From: an uncultured Amylibacter sp.
Lineage (GTDB): Bacteria > Pseudomonadota > Alphaproteobacteria > Rhodobacterales > Rhodobacteraceae
Assembly (NCBI GenBank): GCA_905181935.1
Contig: CAJIZV010000001.1
Coordinates: 372,001-436,000, forward strand
Direction of reading: 5' to 3'
Length of the DNA: 64,000 nucleotides
Shown one piece after another: positions 8,636 to 19,425 of the stretch. The notes below the pieces were generated by a model. The model searched no databases, was not told where the DNA came from, and saw nothing but the letters and a program-made list of their open reading frames with translations. A program made the translations under genes and the position numbers. How positions within the stretch are numbered: the stretch's first letter is position 1; every line of letters begins with the position of its first letter.

Positions 8636-10033
8636 ATGCCAACAATTAAAACGCTAATAATTTGCGTCACCTTGAAAGCCTTAGCATTCACAGCCACCCC
8701 ACTTTGGGCTGATGATGAAATTAGTATCAAACAATATGATGATGGCAGCGTCTATAAAGGCACATTTAGAGACGGTATTCGTCATGGATCAGCAAAATAC
8801 ATTACCCCAAATGGATTTACTTACACAGGGCAATGGATTGATGGTCAAATTAGTGGCCAAGGAATTGCTAAATACCCCAATGGCTCTTATTATCAAGGCC
8901 AGTTTTCAAACGGAAAACCTCACGGGCAGGGTAATATAACTTTTGCTGACGGTGGAAGCTATCATGGCAATTGGTTGAATGGTGAGATTTTTGGCAAAGG
9001 TATCGCAAGGTATGTAAACGGTTCTATTTATGTTGGTAATTTTAATAAAGCTAAACATCATGGGCTAGGTAAATTAACTGCCTTATCAGGTTTTATTTAC
9101 CGAGGTGAATGGTTGAATGGCCAGCAAATAGGTTCAGCCACAATCACTTATGCTGACGGAAGTAAATATGAGGGCAGCATGCTAAATGGGAAGCGTTATG
9201 GCCAAGGCACACTCAAATTTGAAGATGCTATATTCTATTCTGGGGGTTGGGCTAACGACCAATTTTCAGGCATAGGATATTTAAAAAATAGTAATGGCGA
9301 AATTTATGAAGGTAGATTTCAAAATGGACAACGTTATGGTGTGGGCAAAGCTATTTATTCAAATGGAGACATTTATACCGGTAACTTTGAAGATGATACG
9401 CGCCATGGAAAAGGCATTTTTACCAGCATAAAAGGACACATAATCGATGGCCAATGGGTAAATGGTAGTGTCCAAGGAAATGCTACTACAACCTTTGTTG
9501 ATGGTTCTAAATACATTGGAGAATATTTGGCTGGCAAGCAACACGGGTTAGGATTTCTTACTTATTCAGATGGTGGCGCTTATTCTGGCAATTGGACTAA
9601 TGGCTCAATTGAAGGTCAGGGCACAGCAACCTTTGCAGATGGTACAGTTTATGTAGGTAATTTTAAGAATGCCCAAAACCATGGAAATGGTAAAATAACT
9701 TATCCTGATGGATTTTCTTATGAAGGCGAATGGTATGATGGTATAAAGCAAGGAAAAGGAATTGAATTTCAAACCGATGGTTCCACTTATGATGGAATGT
9801 TTAAAGCTGGCAGTCCTCATGGCGTTGGAACACTAACACTAATTAATGGATTTAGCTACGTTGGGGAATGGGCTGACGGAAGAATTTCTGGCGCCGGCAT
9901 TGCAACCTTTGAAAATGGTGACGTATATGTAGGTAATTTTTCAGAGGGACAGCCCAATGGCCAAGGAAAAATGGCATATAAATCTGGTGATGTATTTGAT
10001 GGAATATGGGATAAAGGAACAAAAGTTCGCTAA
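8636..10033 (+). CDS. Secreted MORN-repeat protein
   Basis: A 465-aa protein with a signal peptide (residues 1 to about 25, ending PLWA) followed from about residue 34 to the end by 19 MORN repeats of about 23 residues (18 complete, one partial), pattern xxGxxYxGxWxxGxxxGxGxxxx. No other domain is present. MORN arrays form long beta-solenoids; bacterial ones are mostly of unknown function and here would be periplasmic or exported. The repeats alternate between an F-type (NF/QF..HG.G) and a W-type (EW/NW..NG..G), with a slip after the ninth repeat. It stands alone between nadE and an SDR gene, with its own 158-base upstream region. Confidence 0.9.
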   Translation: MPTIKTLIICVTLKALAFTATPLWADDEISIKQYDDGSVYKGTFRDGIRHGSAKYITPNGFTYTGQWIDGQISGQGIAKYPNGSYYQGQFSNGKPHGQGNITFADGGSYHGNWLNGEIFGKGIARYVNGSIYVGNFNKAKHHGLGKLTALSGFIYRGEWLNGQQIGSATITYADGSKYEGSMLNGKRYGQGTLKFEDAIFYSGGWANDQFSGIGYLKNSNGEIYEGRFQNGQRYGVGKAIYSNGDIYTGNFEDDTRHGKGIFTSIKGHIIDGQWVNGSVQGNATTTFVDGSKYIGEYLAGKQHGLGFLTYSDGGAYSGNWTNGSIEGQGTATFADGTVYVGNFKNAQNHGNGKITYPDGFSYEGEWYDGIKQGKGIEFQTDGSTYDGMFKAGSPHGVGTLTLINGFSYVGEWADGRISGAGIATFENGDVYVGNFSEGQPNGQGKMAYKSGDVFDGIWDKGTKVR

Positions 10034-10140
10034 ATAACATCAGTGTTAAAAACCTATTTTGATAACTAAATCAAAATTACAATAAACTTTCTGCAAAGCT
10101 TTAAATGTTGCAATATATACTTATCTTTCTAAATATATAA

Positions 10141-10845
10141 TTACCACTTTACTTGCTTCCCAGACCAATCAAAAAATTGACCAGTATTTTCATACGACAG
10201 GCTGTTCAAAACATTAAGCAAATTTTGAGCTGCTTCTTCTGGGCTAACACTTGGATGTGTTCCAACGTATTTTTTTGTTAACTCAGTTTGTACAGTGCCA
10301 GGATGCAGTGCCACACAAATTGATTGCTTACGCTTATTGGCAATTTCCAATGCTGATGTCCGGATAATCTGATGCAAAGCAGCTTTAGCAGTTCGGTAAC
10401 TAATCCAACCTCCTAAATTATTATCACTAATTGAACCAACTCGTGCAGTTAAAACAGCCAATACACTAGGCCGGCTACGTGGTAATAAAGTATGTAAATG
10501 TTTAATTAATAAAGCAGGACCAAGAGTGTTTGTTTCAAATTGTGCCTTAAGGGCTTCTGGCGTCATTGAAAGAATAGTTTTTTCTGGGCCGACCCCATCA
10601 ATTTCTAAAGCTCCTGTTGCAATAAAAATAAGATCAAATTCACCATGAAGCGTTGAAGTCATACTGCGAATACTATTTTCATTTGTAATATCTAAATTAT
10701 CAGTGGAACGGGAAAATGTTACTATATCATTTATTTTATAGGTAGTACTCAAAGCTGTAGCCAGAGCGGAGCCTATTCCACCAGATGCACCGATTATAAG
10801 CACACGGCTTTTCGCATTAAATCTTTGGTTATTGATTATGGTCAA
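10141..10845 (-). CDS. Short-chain dehydrogenase/reductase, C-factor (CsgA)-like
   Basis: NAD(P)-dependent oxidoreductase of the classical SDR fold (234 aa). The cofactor motif is GASGGIG (about residues 18-24) and the catalytic pair is in SYRTAKAAL (YxxxK). The LHPGTVQTELTKKY stretch near the C-terminus is typical of the C-factor/CsgA subgroup. The start is TTG at 10845, supported by an AAAGGA site 7 bases upstream. The substrate is unknown. Confidence 0.85.
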   Translation of the reverse strand: MTIINNQRFNAKSRVLIIGASGGIGSALATALSTTYKINDIVTFSRSTDNLDITNENSIRSMTSTLHGEFDLIFIATGALEIDGVGPEKTILSMTPEALKAQFETNTLGPALLIKHLHTLLPRSRPSVLAVLTARVGSISDNNLGGWISYRTAKAALHQIIRTSALEIANKRKQSICVALHPGTVQTELTKKYVGTHPSVSPEEAAQNLLNVLNSLSYENTGQFFDWSGKQVKW

Positions 10846-11019
10846 TTTATAATCCTTTTGTTCAATATATTAATAGATAAGGCAATATTACCGTCGATCA
10901 ATACACAAAACTTCTTTTATAAACATTTAACAAAAAATTTAATTGTTACTAATCTATAAATACATGAAAATTCTTTATTTAGGGTTTTCATTCGTTGAAA
11001 ACTGCGTATTAGTTATTCT

Positions 11020-11112
11020 ATGTTTACAGTCGCAATAAAACCAATTTATTTGATCCCATCGCTGAACGCGTTGCTGGCGTTATCTGCGCTCTTAATTCTT
11101 AGCTACCTCTGA
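11020..11112 (+). CDS. leuL: Leucine-rich leader peptide upstream of leuA
   Basis: A 30-codon open frame from ATG 11020 to TGA 11110-11112. Nine codons are Leu (TTG, CTG, TTG, CTG, TTA, CTC, TTA, CTT, CTC), eight of them among the last 16 codons. It ends 165 bases before leuA. This is the layout of an attenuation leader peptide: a ribosome stalls at the Leu codons when charged tRNA-Leu is scarce. No clear ribosome site precedes the ATG, so the exact start is uncertain, but an in-frame stop at 10996 limits any extension. Leader-peptide control of leuA has been predicted in other alphaproteobacteria. Confidence 0.8.
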   Translation: MFTVAIKPIYLIPSLNALLALSALLILSYL

Positions 11113-11161
11113 GCGTACCTTTACTTGGGCGCAGCGCTCAGGGGATGGACATCGCGCCTAA
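11085..11161 (+). promoter_or_regulatory. Attenuator-like RNA leader of leuA
   Basis: Three mutually exclusive pairings can be drawn. 1:2 pairs 11085-11091 with 11111-11117. 2:3 pairs CCTCTGAGCG (11106-11115) with CGCTCAGGGG (11135-11144), 10 bp with one G-U. 3:4 pairs TTGGGCGC (11125-11132) with GCGCCTAA (11154-11161), 8 bp with one G-U. Segments 1 and 2 overlap the last Leu codons and the stop of the leader peptide, as expected for a ribosome-position sensor. The last stem is not followed by a U-run, so it may be a weak terminator or act by another route. The fold was worked out by eye. Confidence 0.55.
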
Positions 11162-11277
11162 AAATATTAAAAGATAGCCAAGCATAAAGGCTAAAGTTTT
11201 ATTGATGATATCTGCTACCTTACCAAAGGCATACTTAGTAAAGCAGCCATCCTAAAACCTTAGATTTGAGGTATACA

Positions 11278-12810
11278 ATGACAAAACAAGACCAAGTATT
11301 AATTTTTGACACAACATTACGTGATGGAGAACAATCTCCTGGTGCAACTATGAGTCATAATGAAAAATTAGAAATTGCTAATATGTTGGATGAAATGGGC
11401 GTCGATATTATTGAAGCCGGTTTTCCAATAGCTTCAGAAGGCGACTTTAAAGCAGTATCTGAGATTGCTGTTAATACAAAAAATGCACAGGTTTGTGGGC
11501 TATCACGAGCCATTTATAAGGATATTGATCGATGCTGGGAAGCAGTCAAGCATGGCGTTAATCCACGTATTCATACGTTTATTGGTACCAGCCCTCAACA
11601 TCGAGCGATACCAAATCTAACAATGGAAGAAATGATTGTACGCATACATGATAGTGTAAGTCATGCACGAAATTTATGTCCAAATGTTCAATGGTCACCC
11701 ATGGATGCTACGCGCACTGAAGAAGACTATTTATGCCGTACTGTTGAAACAGCAATAAAAGCAGGAGCCACAACAATAAACATTCCAGATACAGTTGGTT
11801 ATACAGCACCCTCTGAAAGTGCTAACATCATACGCATGCTATTGGAGCGAGTTCCTAACGCTGATGAAATTATATTTGCAACACATTGTCACAATGATTT
11901 AGGCATGGCGACTGCAAATGCACTTGCAGCGGTTACAGGTGGTGCTCGCCAGATCGAATGTACGATTAATGGTTTGGGCGAGCGCGCTGGAAATACTGCG
12001 TTAGAAGAGGTCGTAATGGCATTAAGGGTGCGTAACGATATTATGCCTTATCAAACAGGCGTTGATGCTACAAAATTAATGAATATCAGTCGTCGAGTTG
12101 CCACAGTATCTGGCTTTCAAGTACAGTATAATAAAGCTATTGTAGGTAAAAATGCTTTTGCTCATGAAAGTGGAATTCATCAAGACGGTATGTTAAAATC
12201 AGCTGACACGTTTGAAATTATGCGCCCCGAAGATATTGGCCTGTCCGAAACTAACTTAGTAATGGGAAAACATTCTGGACGTGCAGCATTACGTTCAAAA
12301 CTTAAAGACTTGGGTTATGATTTAGGTGATAATCAATTAAAAGACGTTTTTGTTCGGTTTAAGGCTTTGGCTGATCGTAAAAAAGAGGTTTATGACGATG
12401 ACTTACTAGCATTGGTTACTGATGAAGGAACAAATGCAGCTAATGACACAATCCAAGTTAAATCTTTGCAAGTGTTATGTGGCACAGTAGGATCACAATC
12501 TGCAGATTTGATATTAACAATTAATGGTGTGGATAGTCAGTTTAAGGCCACAGGTGATGGTCCGGTTGACGCTGTCTTCAACGCTGTAAAACAACTTTTT
12601 CCACATCAAGCTCATTTACAGCTGTACCAAGTTCATGCCGTGACAGAAGGTACAGATGCACAAGCAACTGTTTCAGTTAGGATGGAAGAGAATGGTAAAA
12701 TTGTTACTGGTCAATCAGCAGATACTGATACTGTCGTAGCGAGTGCAAAAGCTTATGTTAATGCACTAAATAAATTACTGATACGTCGAGAAAAAACAGC
12801 ACCAAAGTAA
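11278..12810 (+). CDS. leuA: 2-isopropylmalate synthase
   Basis: First committed enzyme of leucine synthesis: acetyl-CoA plus 2-oxoisovalerate to 2-isopropylmalate. Domain order is normal: TIM barrel with TLRDGEQSPG (about 13-22) and metal-binding HCHND, then the C-terminal regulatory domain that senses leucine (from about residue 390). ATG 11278 is chosen over an in-frame codon four positions earlier because GAGG lies just ahead of it and the family begins near TKQDQVLIFDTTLRDG. It is 510 aa long, and the leucine leader lies upstream. Confidence 0.96.
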   Translation: MTKQDQVLIFDTTLRDGEQSPGATMSHNEKLEIANMLDEMGVDIIEAGFPIASEGDFKAVSEIAVNTKNAQVCGLSRAIYKDIDRCWEAVKHGVNPRIHTFIGTSPQHRAIPNLTMEEMIVRIHDSVSHARNLCPNVQWSPMDATRTEEDYLCRTVETAIKAGATTINIPDTVGYTAPSESANIIRMLLERVPNADEIIFATHCHNDLGMATANALAAVTGGARQIECTINGLGERAGNTALEEVVMALRVRNDIMPYQTGVDATKLMNISRRVATVSGFQVQYNKAIVGKNAFAHESGIHQDGMLKSADTFEIMRPEDIGLSETNLVMGKHSGRAALRSKLKDLGYDLGDNQLKDVFVRFKALADRKKEVYDDDLLALVTDEGTNAANDTIQVKSLQVLCGTVGSQSADLILTINGVDSQFKATGDGPVDAVFNAVKQLFPHQAHLQLYQVHAVTEGTDAQATVSVRMEENGKIVTGQSADTDTVVASAKAYVNALNKLLIRREKTAPK

Positions 12811-12965
12811 TAACTTAACATTGTGCTATACTGTAAATACTTTGATTATATAATTTTTTAATAATTTAAGCATTAAATGGCCTAAATTATACCGCCTAGT
12901 GCCCAAAATAAAGTCTACACTTTATCATTTGATAATAAACACTTATAATTTTTTAAACTGTTTAA

Positions 12966-14027
<1,062 letters not shown>

Positions 14028-14051
14028 TTATCAGCTTCGAGGAGTAATTTC

Positions 14052-14936
14052 TTGTCAAACCGAGACGATGTAGCATTAAACTTTACTAGATCAATTGCTC
14101 GCATTGGCTTGTTCGTCTTTTTAATTATATCATTCTCTTTATTCTTACTTTGGCGTATCGATAATCCACGGGCTGAAAACATACGGATGAAAGTTATTGA
14201 CCAGATAGTCCCAAATATGGATTGGGCAATGGCACCTGTAACTAAAGTAACAAAAATGTTCCAAAACATCCAAAATTACGAACGTTTGTATAGTCAAAAT
14301 CAAGAGCTTCGAAATGAATTGCAAAGTATGCGATCTTGGCGTGAAGCAGCTTTACAATTAGAACAAGAAAACGCACATCTATTAGATTTAAATAAAGTCA
14401 AGTTAAATCCAAAATATAATTTTATTTCAGGTAAAGTTTTAATAGATAGCGGGAGCAATTTCCGACAATCTGCAATCATAAATTTGGGAAATAACGATGG
14501 AATAGTTGAAGGCTGGGCCACAATGGACGGCCTAGGGCTTGTTGGGCGTATCACTGGAGTTGGTAGTGAGACTTCACGTGTTTTATTCCTAACTGATACT
14601 TCTAGTAATATTCCAGTATTAATTAAACCATCTAATCAACGGGCAATTTTATCTGGTGATAATAGCTTACAACCAGCTTTGTTATTTATTGAAAATACTC
14701 AACAAATCCAACCAGGTGATCGAGTTGTTACTTCAGGGGATGGGGGGGTTTTCCCGTCTGATTTGTTAATAGGACAAGTATCCTTAAATAATAGCAATCA
14801 ATTCCAAACCCAGTTAGCTGCTAATTTATACAATTTAAGTTTCCTACGCGTTATTAGGCACTCTCCTACGGCCCCAATCAAACAACCCAACCGCTTAATT
14901 GGACCCATCTTGCCCAAGGTTAGTAATGATGGCTAA
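14052..14936 (+). CDS. mreC: Rod shape-determining protein MreC
   Basis: Bitopic inner-membrane protein (294 aa) whose periplasmic part bridges MreB/MreD to the wall enzymes. One membrane segment (about residues 15-35) is followed by a coiled coil (about 75-105) and the MreC beta-domain with GLVGRI and TSGDGGVFPSDL. The start is TTG 14052, with AGGAG 8-12 bases upstream. The end overlaps the mreD start. Confidence 0.92.
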   Translation: MSNRDDVALNFTRSIARIGLFVFLIISFSLFLLWRIDNPRAENIRMKVIDQIVPNMDWAMAPVTKVTKMFQNIQNYERLYSQNQELRNELQSMRSWREAALQLEQENAHLLDLNKVKLNPKYNFISGKVLIDSGSNFRQSAIINLGNNDGIVEGWATMDGLGLVGRITGVGSETSRVLFLTDTSSNIPVLIKPSNQRAILSGDNSLQPALLFIENTQQIQPGDRVVTSGDGGVFPSDLLIGQVSLNNSNQFQTQLAANLYNLSFLRVIRHSPTAPIKQPNRLIGPILPKVSNDG

Positions 14937-15468
14937 ATCAACTCCATGGAAAATTACCTTAAATCGGTTATTATATTTTATGATAGCCTTAATTGGTATT
15001 TTCTTTTTACTCATTCCAATTTCTATATTCCCTAATAATTTAATATCTCCCGAAATTATTTTTGTCGTGACCTTAGTATTAATCATCAGAAACCCAGATT
15101 ATGTCCCCTTTTGGTTAATAGGTATTGTATTTTTATTAAGTGATATTTTGCTAACGCAACCATTAGGGCTAAATACATTTGTTATATTACTCATAACTGA
15201 ATTTTTACGCCGAAATCGCTTAAATTTTATGGAAATGTTATTTTTCAGCGAATGGCTCAATATAGCCTTACTTTTGCTAACAGCAGGCTTCATGAGAGAA
15301 TTACTATTAATAGCCACGCTGTCAGAACACATGCCTACACTTACAATAATTTCGAAAGTGGGATTATCAATTTTCATTTATCCAATACTTGTTGGATTAG
15401 TAAATATCATTTTTCGCGTTAGGAAGGCACACAAAAACACTTCGTATTCATTGGGGCCAAACACGTGA
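14929..15468 (+). CDS. mreD: Rod shape-determining protein MreD
   Basis: Small multi-pass inner-membrane protein (179 aa) of the elongation complex. Five to six hydrophobic segments are visible, and SPEIIFVVTLVLIIRNP matches the MreD family. Adjacent ATG codons at 14926 and 14929 are both possible; 14929 has the better spacing from AAGG and overlaps the mreC stop by 8 bases. The end overlaps the GTG of mrdA by 4 bases. Confidence 0.88.
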   Translation: MAKSTPWKITLNRLLYFMIALIGIFFLLIPISIFPNNLISPEIIFVVTLVLIIRNPDYVPFWLIGIVFLLSDILLTQPLGLNTFVILLITEFLRRNRLNFMEMLFFSEWLNIALLLLTAGFMRELLLIATLSEHMPTLTIISKVGLSIFIYPILVGLVNIIFRVRKAHKNTSYSLGPNT

Positions 15469-17351
15469 GAAAGACTGAAAAAACTCCACGACTTTTCAGA
15501 AGGCGAGCACTATTATTGGGTACTGCACAACTAACTTTAATTGGTGCATTAGCCTGGCGAATGAATCAGCTAGGTGTCAAAAAAGCTAAAAAATTTCGTA
15601 CGTTAGCTGAAGAAAACCGTATCAATATTAGCCTTCAGCCGCCAGCACGTGGATTAATATACGATCGCAGCGGTAATCTTCTAGCGCTAAATCGACAAGT
15701 CTATACTATCCAGATGGTACGTGAACAAACCAATGATCCTCAGGCAGTGTTAAATCGTTTAGCGCAGTTAATTCCATTATCTGACACAAAAATTACGGAT
15801 ATTCTAAAAGAAATGTTAAGTCGCAGAGCATTTATACCTGTGACTGTCGCCACTGGACTTGAGTGGGAACATATAGCAGCCGTATCAGTAAATGCTCCCT
15901 CTTTACCTGGCATAACCCCAAAGTTAGGGTTAAATCGTCAATATCCTGTAGGGCCAGATTTTGCGCATATTATTGGTTATGTTGGGCCAGTAAGTGATTA
16001 TGATCTAGCTCAAGTTAATGATAAAGATCCCCTTTTATTAATTCCAAGGTTCCAAATAGGAAAAAATGGCGTTGAAGCTAAAGCAGAAAAGACTTTACGC
16101 GGCAAAGCTGGAACCAAAATGATTGAGGTCAATTCCGTTGGGCGAGTGATGCGTGAACTAGACGATCAGCCAGGCACACCTGGGGCAAACTTACAATTGA
16201 CTGTTGCTCATGAATTACAGCGCTTCGCAACAGAACGTATGCAGGGGGAAAGTTCTGCAGCAGTTGTTATGGATGTAAATAATGGTGATATTTTAGCGCT
16301 TGCTTCGGCTCCAACATTTGACCCAAATAAATTCATTAATGGAATTTCAGTTGCAGATTGGAAAGCATTAAACGAAAACGATTATCGCCCTTTAGCAAAC
16401 AAAACAGTGCAAGGCGCTTACCCTCCAGGTTCAACGTTTAAGATGGTTGTAGCACTTGCTGCGCTTACGCTTGGCGTTACAAATATACAAGAAGAAGTAA
16501 ACTGCCCAGGCCATAAAGATATTAATGGTCGGAAATTTCATTGTTGGCGTCGTGGCGGTCATGGAAAGGTTAATCTACGTAAAGCGTTACGGTATTCGTG
16601 TGATGTTTATTTTTATGAAATGTCCTTAAGGGTAGGTATTGAAAAGATTACAGAGACTGCGAATGCACTAGGATTAGGTATCAAACATGATTTACCGTTA
16701 CCAGCAATCCACTCGGGCTTGATGCCCACTAAAAAGTGGAAACAACGGAACAAAAAAGAAGATTGGTATATTGGCGATACTGCAAATGCTGGAATAGGTC
16801 AGGGATTTGTATTGGCTTCACCATTACAACTTGCCATTATGACTGCTCGCTTAGCATCGGGCTCACAAATTGAACCCCGCATAATAAATATGTTTGACGA
16901 TAAACAAACCAAAATTAAAGGAATAAGTCCATTAAGCTTTGATCCCGCTCATTTAGATATAATTAGAACAGGTATGTATGATGTTTCAAACCATCCTCGT
17001 GGAACTGCATATAGCTCAAGGTTAAAAAGTACCGAAAAGATTGCGGGCAAAACAGGGACAAGCCAAGTACGATTTATAAGTAAAACTGAACGCAAAAATG
17101 GCGTTACTAAAAATGAAGATCTTCCATGGAAGCGCCGTGATCATGCATTGTTTGTTGGCTATGCTCCATATAAAAACCCACGTTATTCTATATCTGTTAT
17201 AGTAGAACATGGTGGAGCAGGATCTCGAAAAGCTGCACCAATTGCGCGTGATATTATGCAAAAGGCATTATCGTTGGGGCAAAACTCATACGGGCCAATA
17301 CACAATCGAAAACGTTCAAAGCTTGATAACTTAAAAAGGAAGCCAACATGA
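15465..17351 (+). CDS. mrdA: Penicillin-binding protein 2 (elongasome transpeptidase)
   Basis: Transpeptidase (628 aa) that cross-links peptidoglycan during cell elongation together with RodA. One N-terminal membrane segment (about 12-32) is followed by the dimerisation/pedestal domain and the transpeptidase domain with S323-TFK326, S378-C-D and K529-TGT. The CWRRGGHG segment next to the SxD motif is typical of PBP2. It starts at GTG 15465 (GTGA overlap with the mreD stop) and ends in an ATGA overlap with rodA. Confidence 0.95.
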   Translation: MRKTEKTPRLFRRRALLLGTAQLTLIGALAWRMNQLGVKKAKKFRTLAEENRINISLQPPARGLIYDRSGNLLALNRQVYTIQMVREQTNDPQAVLNRLAQLIPLSDTKITDILKEMLSRRAFIPVTVATGLEWEHIAAVSVNAPSLPGITPKLGLNRQYPVGPDFAHIIGYVGPVSDYDLAQVNDKDPLLLIPRFQIGKNGVEAKAEKTLRGKAGTKMIEVNSVGRVMRELDDQPGTPGANLQLTVAHELQRFATERMQGESSAAVVMDVNNGDILALASAPTFDPNKFINGISVADWKALNENDYRPLANKTVQGAYPPGSTFKMVVALAALTLGVTNIQEEVNCPGHKDINGRKFHCWRRGGHGKVNLRKALRYSCDVYFYEMSLRVGIEKITETANALGLGIKHDLPLPAIHSGLMPTKKWKQRNKKEDWYIGDTANAGIGQGFVLASPLQLAIMTARLASGSQIEPRIINMFDDKQTKIKGISPLSFDPAHLDIIRTGMYDVSNHPRGTAYSSRLKSTEKIAGKTGTSQVRFISKTERKNGVTKNEDLPWKRRDHALFVGYAPYKNPRYSISVIVEHGGAGSRKAAPIARDIMQKALSLGQNSYGPIHNRKRSKLDNLKRKPT

Positions 17352-18487
17352 GCATCCTTATAAATGCATATCAGAACGTACCAACAGGGTTTCGTAAAGT
17401 TCTATATTTCCATTGGCCTTTAGCATTATTGCTTACTGCAGTAAGTTGTATTGGTTTTTTAATGCTTTTTTCTGTATCTGGTGGAAACTTTGATCAATGG
17501 GCCAAGCCACAAATAATACGTTTTTGTATTGGTTTTGTTGCAATGATTATAATCGGATTCACACCAATTTCAATATGGCGCAATATTTCTATACCTACAT
17601 ATATAATTAGCTTGGCACTACTTTTATATGTGGAATACTTTGGAGTAACTGGAAAAGGCGCCCAGCGTTGGATCGATCTTGGCTTTATAAAATTACAGCC
17701 AAGCGAATTGATGAAAATAGCTTTAGTTATGGTTATTGCCCTATACTACGATTGGTTAGATAGCGAAAAAATATCAAAACCTCTTTGGCTTTTCCCACCG
17801 TTATTACTAACAGCGCTTCCAATGGCTTTAATTTTAAACCAACCTGATCTAGGGACTGCTATTTTATTAGGCAGTGGCGCTGCAGTTGTGATGCTATTGG
17901 CTGGTGTCAGCCTTTGGTATTTTTTAGCAGGAGTAAGCACTATTTTTGGGCTAATTTATTTTGTTATTTGGTCTAAGGGTACTAATTTTCAAATTTTAAA
18001 AAACTATCAATACCGTCGCATTGAAACTTTTCTTGATCCCTCTTCCGATCCACTAGGCTCAGGTTATCACATTACCCAGTCAAAAATAGCTTTAGGTTCT
18101 GGTGGGTTTTCAGGTCGTGGTTATATGCAAGGAACGCAAAGCAGGCTAAATTTCTTACCTGAAAAACATACAGATTTTATTTTTACAACCTTAGCAGAAG
18201 AATTTGGGTTTGTTGGAGGAATTACATTACTAACTTTATATATTATGATTATATTGTGCTGTTATTTAACTGCCATGCAAAACCACAACAGGTTTGGAGC
18301 ATTGCTAACATTAGGGGTAGCCGCAACATTCTTTTTTTACTTTTGCGTTAACATGTTAATGGTTATGGGCTTAGCTCCAATTGTAGGTGTCCCATTGCCA
18401 TTAGTTAGCTATGGCGGTTCAGCAATGTTAGTACTTTTAGGTGCATTTGGATTAGTACAAAGCGCACATATACATAGGACAAGATAA
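17348..18487 (+). CDS. rodA: Peptidoglycan glycosyltransferase RodA
   Basis: SEDS-family polytopic membrane glycosyltransferase (379 aa), partner of PBP2. The family signatures GKGAQRWIDLGFIKLQPSE, the catalytic-region LPEKHTDFIFTTLAEEFG and C-terminal GVPLPLVSYGGSAM are all present. It is coupled to mrdA by a 4-base overlap, and its last base is the first base of ghrA. Confidence 0.95.
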   Translation: MSILINAYQNVPTGFRKVLYFHWPLALLLTAVSCIGFLMLFSVSGGNFDQWAKPQIIRFCIGFVAMIIIGFTPISIWRNISIPTYIISLALLLYVEYFGVTGKGAQRWIDLGFIKLQPSELMKIALVMVIALYYDWLDSEKISKPLWLFPPLLLTALPMALILNQPDLGTAILLGSGAAVVMLLAGVSLWYFLAGVSTIFGLIYFVIWSKGTNFQILKNYQYRRIETFLDPSSDPLGSGYHITQSKIALGSGGFSGRGYMQGTQSRLNFLPEKHTDFIFTTLAEEFGFVGGITLLTLYIMIILCCYLTAMQNHNRFGALLTLGVAATFFFYFCVNMLMVMGLAPIVGVPLPLVSYGGSAMLVLLGAFGLVQSAHIHRTR

Positions 18488-19425
18488 TGATAAAAATTCT
18501 TTATAGTGCAGATCCTGTAGATTGGGTTGAATATGAACTAAATTTGCACAAAGCATTAGATCAAATTGAATTAGATTATCAAATTAGTACAACTTATAAT
18601 ACACCTGAAGAAATCGACTATATTATATATGCTCCAGATGGGACGGTACAAGACTTCAATGCATTCACAAACTTAAAGTTAGTGCAAAATCTCTGGGCAG
18701 GCGTAGAAGTGCCAACTGCAAATAAAACATTAACACAGCCTTTAGCTCGAATGGTCGAACCAGGGCTAACTTTAGGTATGGCAGATTACGTTATGGGACA
18801 TGTATTGCGGCACCACCTTGGAACTGACAAATTTTCCAACGCGCGTCCTGGTGAATGGCTAGGGGATAATATTCCCGCTCTGGCACAAGACCGTATGGTT
18901 GGAGTTTTAGGTTTAGGTGAATTAGGACTCTACTGTGCACAAAAGATAGCAGATTTTGGGTTTCAAACATGTGGGTGGAGCAGGACACAAAAGACTAAAG
19001 ATATAAATATAGAATGCTATAATGGGACTAAAGGCTTAGATAGTATTTTAGCAAAATCTGATATTTTAGTACTACTATTACCAAACACCCCGGAAACAAA
19101 TCATATTATTGACGCTGATAATATTGCAAAAATGCGAGATGGTGTTGCAATTATAAATCCTGGGCGTGGAACACTTATTAATGACACCGCACTTTTAAAT
19201 GCTTTAAATAGTGGCAAGGTGGCCAGTGCTACTCTCGATGTCTTTCAAACTGAACCCCTTCCCGCTGATCATTTATATTGGACACATTCTAATGTTTTAG
19301 TTACACCGCATATTGCATCATCTACTCGTATCAACACTGCATGCAATGTTATTGCAGAAAACATTCGTCGTGGTGAAAACAATGAGCCATTTTTATATTT
19401 AGTTGATAAATCTGTAGGCTATTAA
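18487..19425 (+). CDS. ghrA: Glyoxylate/hydroxypyruvate reductase A
   Basis: NAD(P)H-dependent D-2-hydroxyacid dehydrogenase (312 aa) reducing glyoxylate and hydroxypyruvate. It has the Rossmann motif GLGELG, the catalytic Arg in NPGRGTLIN, Glu in DVFQTEPLP and His in VTPHIAS. It is physically the last gene of the rod-shape operon (1-base overlap with rodA), an arrangement with no obvious functional link. It converges tail-to-tail with the SseB-family gene, overlapping it by 4 bases. Confidence 0.88.
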   Translation: MIKILYSADPVDWVEYELNLHKALDQIELDYQISTTYNTPEEIDYIIYAPDGTVQDFNAFTNLKLVQNLWAGVEVPTANKTLTQPLARMVEPGLTLGMADYVMGHVLRHHLGTDKFSNARPGEWLGDNIPALAQDRMVGVLGLGELGLYCAQKIADFGFQTCGWSRTQKTKDINIECYNGTKGLDSILAKSDILVLLLPNTPETNHIIDADNIAKMRDGVAIINPGRGTLINDTALLNALNSGKVASATLDVFQTEPLPADHLYWTHSNVLVTPHIASSTRINTACNVIAENIRRGENNEPFLYLVDKSVGY

